A DNA stretch of 64,000 bases from Cyathus striatus (taxonomy: Eukaryota; Basidiomycota; Agaricomycetes; Agaricales; Nidulariaceae). Location of the stretch: contig JAOVFP010000008.1 in assembly GCA_025738555.1 (NCBI GenBank), forward strand, positions 930,001 through 994,000, given 5' to 3'. Under the pieces are notes generated by a model. That model searched no databases, had not been told where the DNA came from, and was given only the letters and a program-made list of their open reading frames with translations. The position numbers and the translations under genes are program-made. Position 1 is the first letter of the stretch. The number at the start of each line of letters is the position of its first letter. This document shows, in pieces, positions 24,160 through 35,045 of this stretch.

Positions 24160-24880
24160 GCTAGACAGAAATCCAACAGCTATATCTCGTTCGATGTGAC
24201 TCAATATTGCTAGACTGACTTTTGACTGGGATTGGAATCCAGTAGAGATGAAACAAGCACAGAGGAGGATAAGGACAAGGCAGAGAATCGAGGGGGATGA
24301 GAATATGCAGAAGATAGTGAAGAGGAGGTGGGGTGGGATGCAATAGTGGAGTTGAGACAGTAGACAGTGGAGGACTGGGGGTGAGGAATGTGATGCCAGT
24401 TCAAGACTTCAATAGCGAATCCATACATGGTGTCCAACCATTCATCAGAATCATTGTTTTCTTCTTCATCTTCTAAGGCTCATGGTCGTCATGATAGTCC
24501 ATCGGCAGGAGTATGATCCCTAGCAGGAACATGTCGAAGTGTGAAAGAGAAGAGAAGAATACCAGCTATCCAGCAGTTGATAGATGCATTGGGGTGTATG
24601 TCAGGGTTGTTGAGCATGCCCTTGATCGATTTGGCATCAACTTCAATGACTAAGTTTTTGACACCAACAATCCAAATCTTGACAGCTCTTAGCGCATGAA
24701 ACAGACCATATAGTTCAGCTTGTGAATAGTGCGACTCCCGCTCGTTCCATGTGATAGAGCCAAAGTGGCTGGGGTAGCGCTTATTATCAGAACCAATTTG
24801 TGAGAGCCAGAATCCAACAGCAATATAAGAAGAGTCAACTGCAAGAATAAATTCAAGAGGGGAGTCATAGTCAATGGCTC
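24160..24880 (-). pseudogene. Ty3/gypsy polyprotein fragment (RNase H region)
   Basis: The minus strand from 24880 reads SPLEFILAVDSSYIAVGFWL (RNase H start with the catalytic Asp of AVDSS), then RYPSHFGSITWNERESHYSQ (with Glu and Ser typical of this domain), ELYGLFHALRAVKIWIVG, NLVIEVDAKSIKGMLNNPDI and the end block LRHVPARDHTPADGLS (with Asp). A stop follows GLS where SRRP is usual; the frame then continues in another register with EDEEENNDSDEWLDTMYGFA. No protease, RT palm or integrase is left. This is the C-terminal RNase H of a Ty3/gypsy element typical of basidiomycetes, isolated by deletion. Confidence 0.9.
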
Positions 24881-25650
24881 ATATTGTTACATACCAATTC
24901 TCTTCCTGCTTAGAAGTGATTGTGAAGGCACTCAGAGGGCACAGGAAAACTATAACAGAAACCCAAAGTGAGTATGGGTACCAGAACAGGAGCAGAAGTG
25001 CAGAAGTGAACCGTGGCTTCAGTGTATGTGCTGCGCCACCTGGATATCCCCAGGGAATGGTTCGTATTTCACAACAGATGATATCCAATGTAAGGAAACG
25101 TTCCAGAGTATGTGAAGGGCTTCGCCACTACACTAGGCAGTGGGAGAGAAACCCGAAGGAAAACCTGGAGTGGGTTTCAGAACTTAGAGTAGGAAGAAAG
25201 TGTACAGAATTGATATGAATACTCAAGACTACCTAGTACATTTGGAAGACTATTTATATGTACTAGTAAGACGTAGGTATGAATCCGGAGACAGAATGCT
25301 AAGTGTAAGTAAACGAAATAAAGACTGGGCAAAGAGGAGTAGCAGCACAAATGATGCGCTCAGAATGAAGAATAAGAAACTAAACTACATTGACCATAAT
25401 GAAACGTATAAGTGAGAATGGAAGAGAGGAGTAATGGTATAATGACACAGTGAGGCCGTCATAAAAGAAACTAAGTATCTGGGATACCTGATAGAAAACC
25501 CAATGGGTTCTGGGTACATTCCCGGGCGGGAATGTTGGGAAGTGTAAACCCGAAGCAGGTGCATTCCAGGGAAGGTCACGTGGGAACGTCAGCACAATGT
25601 ATCCGGACACGGATATAACAGGTTGCTATTAATTGGATATTACTATTGTA
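24881..25650 (-). other. Retroelement 5' region with LTR-like end
   Basis: On the minus strand, TGTTATATCCGTGTCCGGAT begins near 25622 and is followed by cacgtgaccttcc and ggaatgcacc words, in the style of basidiomycete gypsy LTRs. It lies on the 5' side of the RNase H fragment, so it could be a solo or 5' LTR of the same deleted element. No partner LTR is seen, and gag-like frames are absent. Confidence 0.4.
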
Positions 25651-25842
25651 CTAATGTGCCACTGATACATGATGTGTGGGAATGATGGGAAGCGTGGGAA
25701 GTTTATGATGCAGTAGGAAATGTGTGACATGTGTGAAGAATGTGACAACATAATGTGTAGGAAATATAGGAAGTATGCGAAATATGTGACACATGTGAAG
25801 AACATGACAAATGTGACACAAAGGAAATCAGTGGCACATTAG
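25651..25842. mobile_element. 192-bp MITE with TA duplication
   Basis: Perfect 16-bp terminal inverted repeats CTAATGTGCCACTGAT and ATCAGTGGCACATTAG, with TA on both outer sides (25649-25650, 25843-25844). The interior carries several gtgtgaca/tgtgacac words. It has no coding capacity. The TA target suggests the Tc1/mariner group mobilises it. Confidence 0.85.
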
Positions 25843-25844
25843 TA

Positions 25845-26024
25845 CTATGATGCTTTCACTTAGTCACCACATGTTTTGTACAATGGCAAAATCGCCTCTG
25901 CAAAATTTTTAATGTATTTACACTTATTTATTTTTAATTAATTCATTACCATTGACAACACAACTGTCAAAAAGAGTGACAGATGAGTGCTGAGCAATAC
26001 AAACTCTTCCACACACCATCATGA
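25845..26024. other. Short spacer before the DDE transposase gene
   Basis: AT-rich. I see no gene; it may hold the promoter of the transposase at 26025. Confidence 0.3.
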
Positions 26025-27629
26025 CTCAACCCAGCAAGTCTCAAAAAGAAAAGCAAAAAGCAGCTGCTCAGGCATGACAAGGGAGAGCACACCAACACCA
26101 TGTACAACAAAACCAAGAACATCAACAGCAATGCATGAGACATAACATCACAAAATCAATTGATGGTGTCATCAATGAATCAGATGTGGAAGAAACCACG
26201 CAACCTGTCAGTTCTGATGATGTGGCAGCTGTATCAACATTAGATCAGGAATTCATTGCACATCTTGGACAGGAGGGGTGAATCATATTCCCTCAGACTC
26301 AGAGGAGGATGTTTCAGAGTGGGAGGATGAGGACTTTCAAGAGATACCTGGAGAAAATTCAGATGCAGACTTGGTGGAACTCACTCCCCAAGAGATTTTG
26401 GGCAGTCTACAGCGTGAATGTCAATTCCATGCAGAATTGGAAATCTTGAGCACACCAACACCTTATGAGAAGATTCTTGCAAACAAACCTGCATCATTTT
26501 GGAAGACAGCTGAGGCACACCATGGTCTTGGATACAATGGGTTATCTGATAGAACCAAGCATCACCACAATAAAAAGTGACATGACAAAGAAGTAAAGGA
26601 TGCAATTACAAGGGAGGTTAGTTATTGATTTATAATAATTTTTCAGTGCATTAACCATGTTCAATAATAGCAATACTGTACAAAAATTTCACTCCTTCTT
26701 CACAGTCCAACCTGATCCACAACCATCTGTGAACACTGAGGGGGAAATAAATGACTCATACAGAATTACATGCATATATGCACACCAACAAGTGGGCAAT
26801 GGACCCAAAGAAGCTGGCTCTACTCACACAAAACAAACTCCTTCCTGATGTATCAAAGAAATATTTCACTGATGTTATTCAAAAGACCAAGGGAATTTCA
26901 CTGGCAACTGCAAGACATTGGCTGATAAAGGAGGGTTTTCGCTACACAGCACATAAGAAAGCCTTGTATTATGATGGCCATGAGAGGCCAGATGTAATTA
27001 TTGTTCACCAAAATAAATTCATTCCATCTTACAGAAAGACTGAACCTCATTTGGTCAAGTATGAAGTTGGGAATGTGTTGAAGGAAATTCAGCCAAAACT
27101 TAATCCTGGGGAATGGCCTCTTGTTCTTGTTGCACAAGATGAGATGACAGCCCAAGCAAATGATGGAGAAACATCAACATGGGTTTGGCAAAGAGAACAG
27201 CCATTGAAAAAGAAGGGTGCTGGAAGAGGATTGCATCAGTCAGATGTTATTTGCTCAAAAGTTGGTTGGCTGAAAGAAGCAAGTCAGACAATTGAGTATG
27301 GGAAAAATTATGATGAATACTGGAATGGTGAGATGTTTGTAAAGCAGGTAATTAATATTCAGTCCACAAATCTGTATTGGGTTATATCTAATCAGGACTT
27401 TAAGATAAAGGAAAAGATAATACCAGCATTTGAGAAAGCACATCCACCAGGTTATCAAATGCTTATGATGGTGGACAATTCACAGGGTCATTCAGCTTAT
27501 GCAACAGATGCATTACTTGTCAATCAAATGAACATGAACCCAGGTGGAAAACAATCAAAAATGCGAGATGGGTGGTATTTCAGAGATGGCATTAAGATCT
27601 CTCAGCCAATGGTTTTCCCTGATGCATTA
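26025..27629 (+). pseudogene. DDE transposase of a second Tc1/mariner-like type, truncated
   Basis: The frame starts near 26022 (MTQPSKSQKEKQKAAAQA then a stop), passes through an acidic N-terminal region with frameshifts (26278-26580, DSEEDVSEWEDEDFQEIPGE), a short intron (26619-26647) and then a long good frame from 26751. Blocks: ELHAYMHTNKWAMDPKKLA, a helix-turn-helix-like ISLATARHWLIKEGFRYTAH, the Asp block LVLVAQDEMTAQANDGE, GAGRGLHQSDVICSKVGWL, and the second Asp block MLMMVDNSQGHSAYATDALL. An intron (27347-27395 region) is readable. The last part with the catalytic Glu (expected in a PKFHCELNFIE-type block) is absent: the frame runs into the inverted repeat of the next element at 27630 after MVFPDA. 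The protein is related in plan to, but clearly distinct from, the transposase at 19206-21887. Confidence 0.85.
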
Positions 27630-28049
27630 GTGTCAGCCAATTGTGATCATAAAAAGCCCAGGATTTATGAGTGCTGCAATCATAAAACCAGGGCTTTTTA
27701 TGAGTGCCTCTACTATTATATATTTACTAATGAATTTATGGGTTACTTAATGAATGTAGTGGTGATCATAGGTGATCATAGGTTATTTCAAGTGCATATT
27801 CATATACTATTACTACTAATAGTTTCCAAGGTGATCATAGGTGATCATAGGCTTTTTCAAGTGTGTATTCATATATTATTACTACTAATGATTTTCAAGG
27901 TGATCATAGGTGATCATAGGTCATTTCAAGTGCATATTCACCTATTATTACTACTAATGATTTCCAAGGTGATCATAGGTGATCATAGGTCATTTCAAGT
28001 GTGTATTCACCTATTATTACTACTAATGATTTCTCAGGTGATCATAGGT

Positions 28050-28425
28050 GATCATAGGTCTCACACAGCTGTCACATATATTTGCACGCATCACAGCTGT
28101 CATGCATATTTGCACACATCACATCTGTCACATATATTCACACATGTCACAGCTGTCATGTATATTCGCATGCATCACAGCTGTCACATATATTCGCACA
28201 CATCACAGTTGTCACACATTTGTCACGACGTCACGCACGTCACACACATCGCATTTGTCACACATATGTCACGCTTTTCACACTTTTCACACTTTTCACA
28301 CATGTCACACATGTCACATTTGTCACACTTTGCCCATTTATTATGTATTTGATGAGTGTTACTCTTTTGATTCACATTATCACTCATCATACTCTTTGCA
28401 TATGTTACATTTGTCACTTTGCAGC
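28050..28425 (+). repeat. TGTCACA-rich array, left arm
   Basis: About 30-bp units of the form cacatatattcgcacacatcacagctgt are followed by denser cacacttttcacatgtcacac words. The counterpart in opposite orientation is at 29370-29930. Open frames across it (His/Thr/Cys-rich peptides) are products of the repeat. Confidence 0.85.
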
Positions 28426-28544
28426 TCAGTGATGTAATTTGGCCTTTGATATTGACAACATATCTAAATTTGAAAACTATGTTAAGTAGAACATACTGAG
28501 CAATAGTATGTGCATGAACCACTTTCTGATTCCATCTGAGTAGT

Positions 28545-28630
28545 TATCTGGTTGATCCTGCCAATCTGCCAATAGTCATATGCTTGTCTCAAAGATGAAG
28601 TCATGCTATCTGAGTATAAGTATAAACAAT
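28545..28630 (+). pseudogene. Fragment of the 5' end of 18S rRNA
   Basis: The stretch tatctggttgatcctgcca followed by atagtcatatgcttgtctca and aagatgaagtcatgc is the start of eukaryotic small-subunit rRNA (universal ..ctggttgatcctgcca.. and ..agtcatatgcttgtctcaaagatt..) with a few substitutions and an 8-bp duplication (atctgcca). A later gtataaacaa word also fits. Similarity fades after about 28635. It is far too short to function and sits in the centre of a long-TIR element. Confidence 0.85.
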
Positions 28631-29369
28631 ATATATCAGAGGTGTGAACACATATGGCAGTGTAGAAGTGAAACTGATTGTGACACAATGTCAATAAGAG
28701 TGAAGATAGTTCTCATTACCTCTCTGTATCAGTAAATCAAACTATTATATAGTCATACAGAGTAAGTAGATAAAACTAAATAGCAAGTATTGAAGATATC
28801 ATTATAACCAATAGATCATCTAATAACTGAGATGTGTAAGTTTGATGTGATGTAGAATCACATATTTCACCATTCTTTCACATTTTTTGTCCATGTGTGA
28901 GTCTATTACCATATTGTTTAATATGAACATGCTCAATCCCATGATATAACATTTCTAGTCTTGATTGTAAAATGTCATTGAACTTACATACACACTCTAC
29001 ATATTTCATTCTACTTGCTTATTACTGATACACTTCCATAATGAACTAATTGCCACATCCCATGTCATAACCCCCAATTTAACAGGAGTGGGTTTGTTTT
29101 CTTTGCTTTAATAATGTACTCTGCACTTTTGGATACTTCTAGTCTGAAACAATTTGAACAATGGTATAGATATACAGGTAACCAGACACATGTGATGAGC
29201 TTCTCTCACTAGTGTTAAGTGTTCAGTATATTATAATTCACCTTCCTACTGTGCCTTCAGGCTCCACAAGTGTGAGCAAATGTTGAAAGCAAAATTAAGT
29301 ACACATACTTATAGTTGTTATATCTTGTGTCAAATAAATAAAAAATCAAAAGAGTAACACCCATCAAAT

Positions 29370-29930
29370 ACATGATAGATGTGCAAAGTGTAACAAATGT
29401 AAGTATGTGACATGTGTGAAAGATGTGACACATGCAAATATACATGACAGGTGTGATGTGTGCGAATATATGTGACAGCTGTGACACATGTAAATATATG
29501 TGACAGATGTGATGTGTGCGAATATGCGTGACAGCTATGACACATGCGAATATACATGACAGATGTGACATGTGCGAATATATATGTGACAGCTGTGACG
29601 CGTGTGAATATATGTGACAGCTGTGACTCGTGTGAATATATGTGACAGCTGTGATGCGTGCGAATATACATGACAGCTGTGACGTGTGCGAATATATGTG
29701 ACAGATGTGATGCGTGTAAATATATGTGACAGATGTGACACGTGTGAATATACATGACAGATGTGACACGTGCGAATATATGTGACAGATGTGACACATG
29801 CGAATATACATGACAGCTGTGATGCGTGCGAATATATGTGACAGATGTGACACATGCGAATTTAGGTGACAAACATGAAGCATGGGAAGAATGTGACCAA
29901 TGTGACATTTGCTAATATATATGAGACCTA
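29370..29930 (-). repeat. TGTGACA-rich array, right arm
   Basis: About eighteen 30-bp units of the form tatatgtgacagctgtgacgcgtgcgaa, with ACAGATGTGA and ACAGCTGTGA variants. It mirrors 28050-28425. The long frames on the minus strand (up to 349 codons) only translate this repeat and the TIR. Confidence 0.85.
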
Positions 29931-30242
29931 TGATCACCTTGGAAATCATTAGTAGTAATAATAGGTGAATATGCACTTGAAATGACCTATGATCACCTAT
30001 GATCACCTTGAAAATCATTAGTAGTAATAATATATGAATACACACTTGAAAAAGCCTATGATCACCTATGATCACCTTGGAAACTATTAGTAGTAATAGT
30101 ATATGAATATGCACTTGAAATAACCTATAATCACCTATGATCACCACTACATTCATTAAGTAACCCATAAATTCATTAGTAAATATATAATAGTAGAGGC
30201 ACTCATAAATCCTGGGCTTTTTATGATCAAATTGGCTAACAC

Positions 30243-33200
30243 CCCTCAACGATTCACTGGGGTAAGTTCTCAATTGAATAAGGATATGTATAGTTACTGA
30301 ACCCATTGTTCTAGGTGATGGACTTTAGTGAAGCAGAAAGGAATAGGTTTATAGAGGCTTTTATTAATGTTAGGAAGGCCAATGGAGATGCATGTACACT
30401 TGAAGAGCTGTTGGAAGCAGCTACAGGCTTACTTAAAGGCTGTAGAGAGCACTTTCAGGCAAATATCACTCAAATTTCACACATTCAAGGAGTTGTTTCA
30501 CTAGAAAGGATTCCAGAGTTCAAAAAGAAAATGATGGCTCTGTTGAACTGTGCTGATGTGTATCAGTTTAGGAAAGATGTACAAATTGTCTTGTACGACT
30601 TTCCTTTAGCAAGGCTGTGGCTTGATTGGTACCTATGTGAATCCACAGTGTCAATGCTATTTGTTTTGAAGAGGACTATGGAACTAGATATTTGGGACTC
30701 ATTACCTGATACAACAAATGCCGAGGAAGTCCAACATTGGAAGCTCTGCTGTGCTCAAGGACATGACCATTCCTTCGCAAATGGACTAGATTTGCTTCAT
30801 GCTGTAGCAAAAAGTTATGACATGCAATTTAAAGCATCTACTGGTAGGTGTACATACTTTAATGTTAATATCACTTTTAGCTAATTGTGATTTTTAGTTG
30901 GTGCTAAAATATGCTACGGCCAGGCTAATCATTGGAAAGACAAGAGACACAAGTCCCATAACTATCAAAACAAGAAAGAGAAGAGCAATGGATGCCCTCC
31001 TGACACTCCAGGAGAGCTTTTATCCCTGCCTGAAAGGAAAAGGAAAGCTAAGAAGACAATTAGACTGTCTGATGACACAGATGCACCCTTGCCCAAAAAG
31101 AAAAGGAAAGCCAACGTGGATGATGTAGATGATACGGACTCTATGGCTAAGCTTATACTGTCACCAAAAATGAAAAGGAAAGCGAAAAAGACAGTGGAAA
31201 GATCTGTGTATGTAAATGATGGATGACCTCCTGATACCATTAAGGCACTTGAAGTTCCCAAAAAATCAGCGAAAGCACTCCCTGGTTCAAATAAGACATC
31301 CATTCATAAACCCCCCAAAAAGCCCTGGGGACTGCCCAGTTTTGGGTGGCATCTTAATTCCTGCTGGCTGGACTCATCATTACAACTCCTTTTTGAAGCA
31401 CTTCAGTGTAATTCAAATAACTTCAAGAATACATCAAAAAATGCTCTGCCTGATTCAGCATTTTCAGAGTTTCTGAAATTGTTCAAGCTGTGGGAGTGAG
31501 CTCAGAAGAAACCCAAGACTAAAAACATTATACAAATCCTGAACACATCTTGGGATACTTTCAGGAAATATCTTACAGTTCGTAAGCTTGGAGACACTAC
31601 TGTAGACCAATGTAACACGCTGTGGGTATGTATTATCTCTATTTATTTTCTTCTCTGTACCCACTAATGAATGATCTGCAGTCTTGGTTTTATGCTATTA
31701 TCCAGAATGAAAGCAGTGACAAGAGTTATCTAGCACATTTGTATTTTGAATGGCTCAAAATTACTGTTGGAGAATGTCGATCTACAGATGGAATGCACAT
31801 GCACATCCCCAAAACACCATCGAGGCGCATGTTCAACAATCTTTCTCTTGACAACTTCAAGAGCTACAAGGGCAAGGTTACTCTTTGGCTACAGTCTCGT
31901 ATTCGATTCAACAAGAAAGGACCATTCAACTGCTTTAGAAAGCATGAAGAGAAGACCCTCTGCGACAGAAATATCTTCAAATTTGACATTTGGTTGTCAA
32001 TCCTGGTCATCTTAATATTTAATGTTGATGACAGTTGTCTAACAGCAGAGCCTCCAAAAGAATGGCACTTTCCATCGACACTAACGCCTCTTCCGTCCTT
32101 AGAAGGGGAACACAGTGTTATCTACGATATGGTTGGACATGTGTTCTATAGTCACATACAATGACATTTTGTAGCATGCCACACCGCTAATTCAAAGGTA
32201 TACCACTATGATGGAATTGACGGTGGATGTGTAAATGAAGTGCGAGGACTGACGCCAGATGAAGCTTTGTTTGCACCCAGTGTTAAGGTGTCAGAAGACT
32301 TTCTAACATCCAGCACAGTTTATTGACTATGGGGTGGAACAACAGCTCAGCAATGATATCTGACTGTTATGAAAAAAAATATCCAACAACAGTTTGGCAT
32401 TAAGATTAATGGCAAATGAAATTTATCTACAGCAGCCTCCCTTTCTTTCCAGTGTCAAGGGTTTACTCTAATGAATCAAGGGGATTGTGTATGGGCTTCT
32501 AACAAAGTCAAGAAGGCTTTCCTTGAATATAATGGCAGAACTGAAGTCCCCGAAGTTGATTCAGGTGAATCTGAAGTTGTTTCTGCCAGTGAAGTCAAAT
32601 CAGACAACAATGCTAAGCTGCTCAAAGAAGAAGTTGAATCTACCAATGAAGCCATTGTTCCTCTCAAAGGTGAAGTGGAGCCGCTGGAAGATGGAGATAT
32701 TGAATCTGGCGATGAAGCTATTGTTTCTCTGAAAGATGATACAGAGCCGCTACAAGGAGATGTTGAAGCCAATGAAGTCAAGAGTGTATGTGTATCTGAT
32801 TCCCCTTTTGTTTGTCAATGTGGGATGGAGGGTAATGGATTGGAGATTGATGACAAGGGGTCCAGCACAGTGCAGTGCAACTTTTGTAGTACTTGGATGC
32901 ATATAGCATGTCAAAGAGATGGTCATGCCTCGAATCTCAAGGCCAACATGGAGTTTAAGTGTGATGAATGCTTGCACCCTACAGCTCTACTACAGTTAAA
33001 CATGTTCTCATATCCCCCATAAGATCTCCTTTCTTCATGGCTGGCCAGTATTACTAACTCATGTTTCCAGGGCTCAAAAGCCGGTAAATTGGGAGAAAAG
33101 AAAACTCTCTGATCGATTAATGTGAGTGATATTTCATTATTACTCTTACATGAATTGTACCCAGTGATTAATTAGCCCAGGCTGTGGGGCTTTAATTCAC

Positions 33201-34277
33201 ATCAGAGAGTATTGGTATCCATCAAGAATTATCATCAGGTTAGGTCGCCGTCAGTGGAAAGTCTGACTCTGGCGAGGTTGCTTCATTCAAGAATCATCTA
33301 TGCCTTCTTTATATTACACTGTCACATTGGGGAATATCGTGGATGAGCTGTGGGGAGATTTGAAGAGATGCTGTGCAAAGTGCGTGAGTCATTTCATTTT
33401 TCATTCAAAATAGTACTGATTAGATAATAGCTCAGAAGATGGACCTGCTCTTTTGAAACTCATAGCAAGGAGGACATAATATTTGAGTTCTGTGATGTCG
33501 AAGTAACTAATGAAATGAGCACTATCTTACAGCCTCACATCTCGGTATTCCAATCTTTACTCAATTGTGATCCTCTGGATGCTGATAACGACTCATTTAA
33601 TTTACTGGTGGTGGTATATGTTCGCGATAGGCTTAATACCAAAGAATTAGGACATCTACCAGGCACAGTCAATCACTATGGTGATCTATCAGCTCTTAAA
33701 TGTGCTGAAATAGCTCATTGGTTCTTTCTCAACATTCCTGGAGCCAACAAGATCGAGAAGGCATCAGATTGGCTATTAAAAATCCCTTATGCACATGCAG
33801 TAACTGTGTATATCACAGCTAAATATGCAGAAGGGTTTAGCTCCAGCAGTGATTTGTTACAGGCAGCATGGAATTACCAGCTTCACTTTGATCCAAGCGT
33901 CGTGAATGGTCTCAATATTGATAAAGAGTGCCTACATGCATTTGAGCAATATCTTTTTGAAAGATCACCTCAAGCAGGAAGAGCAGGAAGTGGTGTATGG
34001 GGTTTGGATCAGGGTTCTCTTCAGGATAGTTGGTATCCATATGGAAATCTTCCTGAAGGTTGGAGCGATCCAAACTTTGAAGACTTAGAACAAGATTTTG
34101 AAGTGTGCTATTGTAATATTGCATAACTCAAAAAGGCTAACTGTTCTTACTATTTATTAGAGAGGCCTTTTGTACAAAAAATCAGAACTATCAGACTCGG
34201 AGGTGCCAGTTCAAATGGAAGAAAAACCATGCCCAAAGCCACGGCCCATGTCCCTAAAGAAGGTCCATATAGATTAA
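30243..34277 (+). pseudogene. USP-like cysteine peptidase with PHD finger, decayed
   Basis: Exons join through short introns. First block: MDFSEAERNRFIEAF .. LDIWDSLPDTTNAEEVQHW (30318-30846), perhaps the end of a transposase-like domain. Then a basic linker with NLS-type words PERKRKAKK and PKKKRK (31000-31120). The peptidase follows: Cys box NSCWLDSSLQLLFEAL (31354-31401) and His box HFVACHTANSKVYHYDGIDG (32165-32224), as in ubiquitin-specific proteases. After an acidic Glu/Val/Ser repeat comes a PHD-type C4HC3 finger (CQCGM .. VQCNFCSTWMHIAC .. FKCDEC, 32815-32975), then a C-terminal region (VNHYGDLSALKCAEIAHWFF, IPYAHAVTVYITAKYAEGFS) ending at TAA 34275-34277. Five in-frame TGA codons (31224, 31497, 32162, 32324, 32354) interrupt it; no TAA or TAG does so in these parts. 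The 5' end is lost at the TIR of the neighbour. Such genes are, from memory, multicopy in agaricomycetes, so a TE passenger is plausible but not proven. Confidence 0.65.
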
Positions 34278-34535
34278 ATGAGATTGCTACTCATTTCATT
34301 TAATTAAATTTTGTACATGTTACATATACTTGTTACATTTTAATTTAATTAAGCCTACTTCTTATGAGCCTATAAGTATCAGTACTCTTCTAGTTGACCG
34401 AGTGTAAAACAAACTACCTAAGAATTAAAATTCTAGCTCAAACATTGAACAACAAACCATTGAACAACAAACAGTAAATAGCTCAAACATTAAACAACAA
34501 ACCATTGAACAACAAACAGTAAATACTAAATAGTA
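34278..34535. other. AT-rich spacer with short tandem words
   Basis: Direct repeats of caaaccattgaacaacaaac lie at about 34454-34520. No gene is seen. Confidence 0.5.
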
Positions 34536-34574
34536 TTGGCCTATCACTGTAGTGTCCCTACTTATCACACCACC

Positions 34575-34800
34575 ATCGCCCTCACTGCTTTGGTAATTCT
34601 AAAGCAGTATTTCTTCTTCCCTCATCCCCCCACCTCGTTGATTGCTTTGGTAATTCTAAAGCAGACTTCCTTCTTCCCTCATACCTCCACCTCATTGACT
34701 GTTTTGGTAATTCTAAAGCAGATGCCCTCAGCTCATTTCCCAACTGCTTGGAAGCCTCATTACTGAATTTACCTGCTCTGGTAACTCCAAAGCAGAGTGT
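34575..34800. repeat. Four palindromic ctgctttggtaattctaaagcag units
   Basis: An imperfect palindrome (TGCTTTGGTAATTCTAAAGCA) recurs four times at a spacing of about 63 bp, separated by CT-rich spacers. The last unit is diverged (ctctggtaactccaaagcag). It borders the GTTGCC array, so it may belong to the left subterminal part of the block 34.5-39.5 kb. Confidence 0.8.
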
Positions 34801-34819
34801 TGCATATGACAACTATGAA

Positions 34820-35045
34820 TCTTGCAAGTGACATTGCTGACATTGCTCACCAATTTCGCATGTGACGTTGCCTGGCATTGCCCCTCTGAGGATTGACGTT
34901 GCCTGGTGTTGCTATTCTGTGAGTTGACGTTGCCTGGCATTGCTGACGTTGCAAACATCTGAGAATTGATGTTGCCTGACATTGCTTGCATTGCCTGATG
35001 TTGCCATGACATTGCTGGCATTGCCTGACGTTGCCTGATGTTGTA
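34820..35045 (+). repeat. GTTGCC/CATTGC array, left border
   Basis: Units of gacgttgcctggcattgc and variants are repeated about a dozen times. The reverse orientation of the same words occurs at 39330-39455, so the two arrays form the borders of a ~4.6-kb block. No protein reading is meaningful here. Confidence 0.85.

Larger units (their letters stand above)
27630..30242. mobile_element. Long-TIR element (2.6 kb) with captured rDNA
   Basis: Left end: gtgtcagccaattgtgatca then taaaaagcccagg; the right end, read inward, is gtgttagccaatttgatcat then aaaaagcccagg. Homology continues inward for 300-430 bases on each side. Each arm holds a ladder of ~69-bp direct units built on ggtgatcataggtgatcata (four on the left, about three on the right). 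Inside the arms come TGTGACA/TGTCACA arrays in opposite orientation, and the centre (about 28430-29330) is unique and includes a piece of 18S rDNA. No transposase is encoded. No target duplication was found; the flanks belong to two different genes (transposase left, peptidase gene right), so later rearrangement is likely. Confidence 0.8.

Noticed and set aside
26751..28352. A 533-codon frame read as one protein
   Set aside because: Only the part before 27630 is transposase; the remainder translates the inverted repeat and the TGTCACA array of the next element.
27630..30242. Helitron
   Set aside because: The element has long inverted ends and no Rep/helicase, and no 5'-TC..CTRR-3' end pair was seen.
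29257..30306. A 349-codon minus-strand frame rich in His, Cys and Thr
   Set aside because: It is translation of the ~30-bp repeat plus the terminal inverted repeat; no independent conservation.
31224..32356. TGA read as an amino acid (recoding)
   Set aside because: The secreted-protein and other genes in the window end with ordinary stops including TGA at the integrase gene end (58578-58580), and CGA-to-TGA decay explains the pattern more simply.
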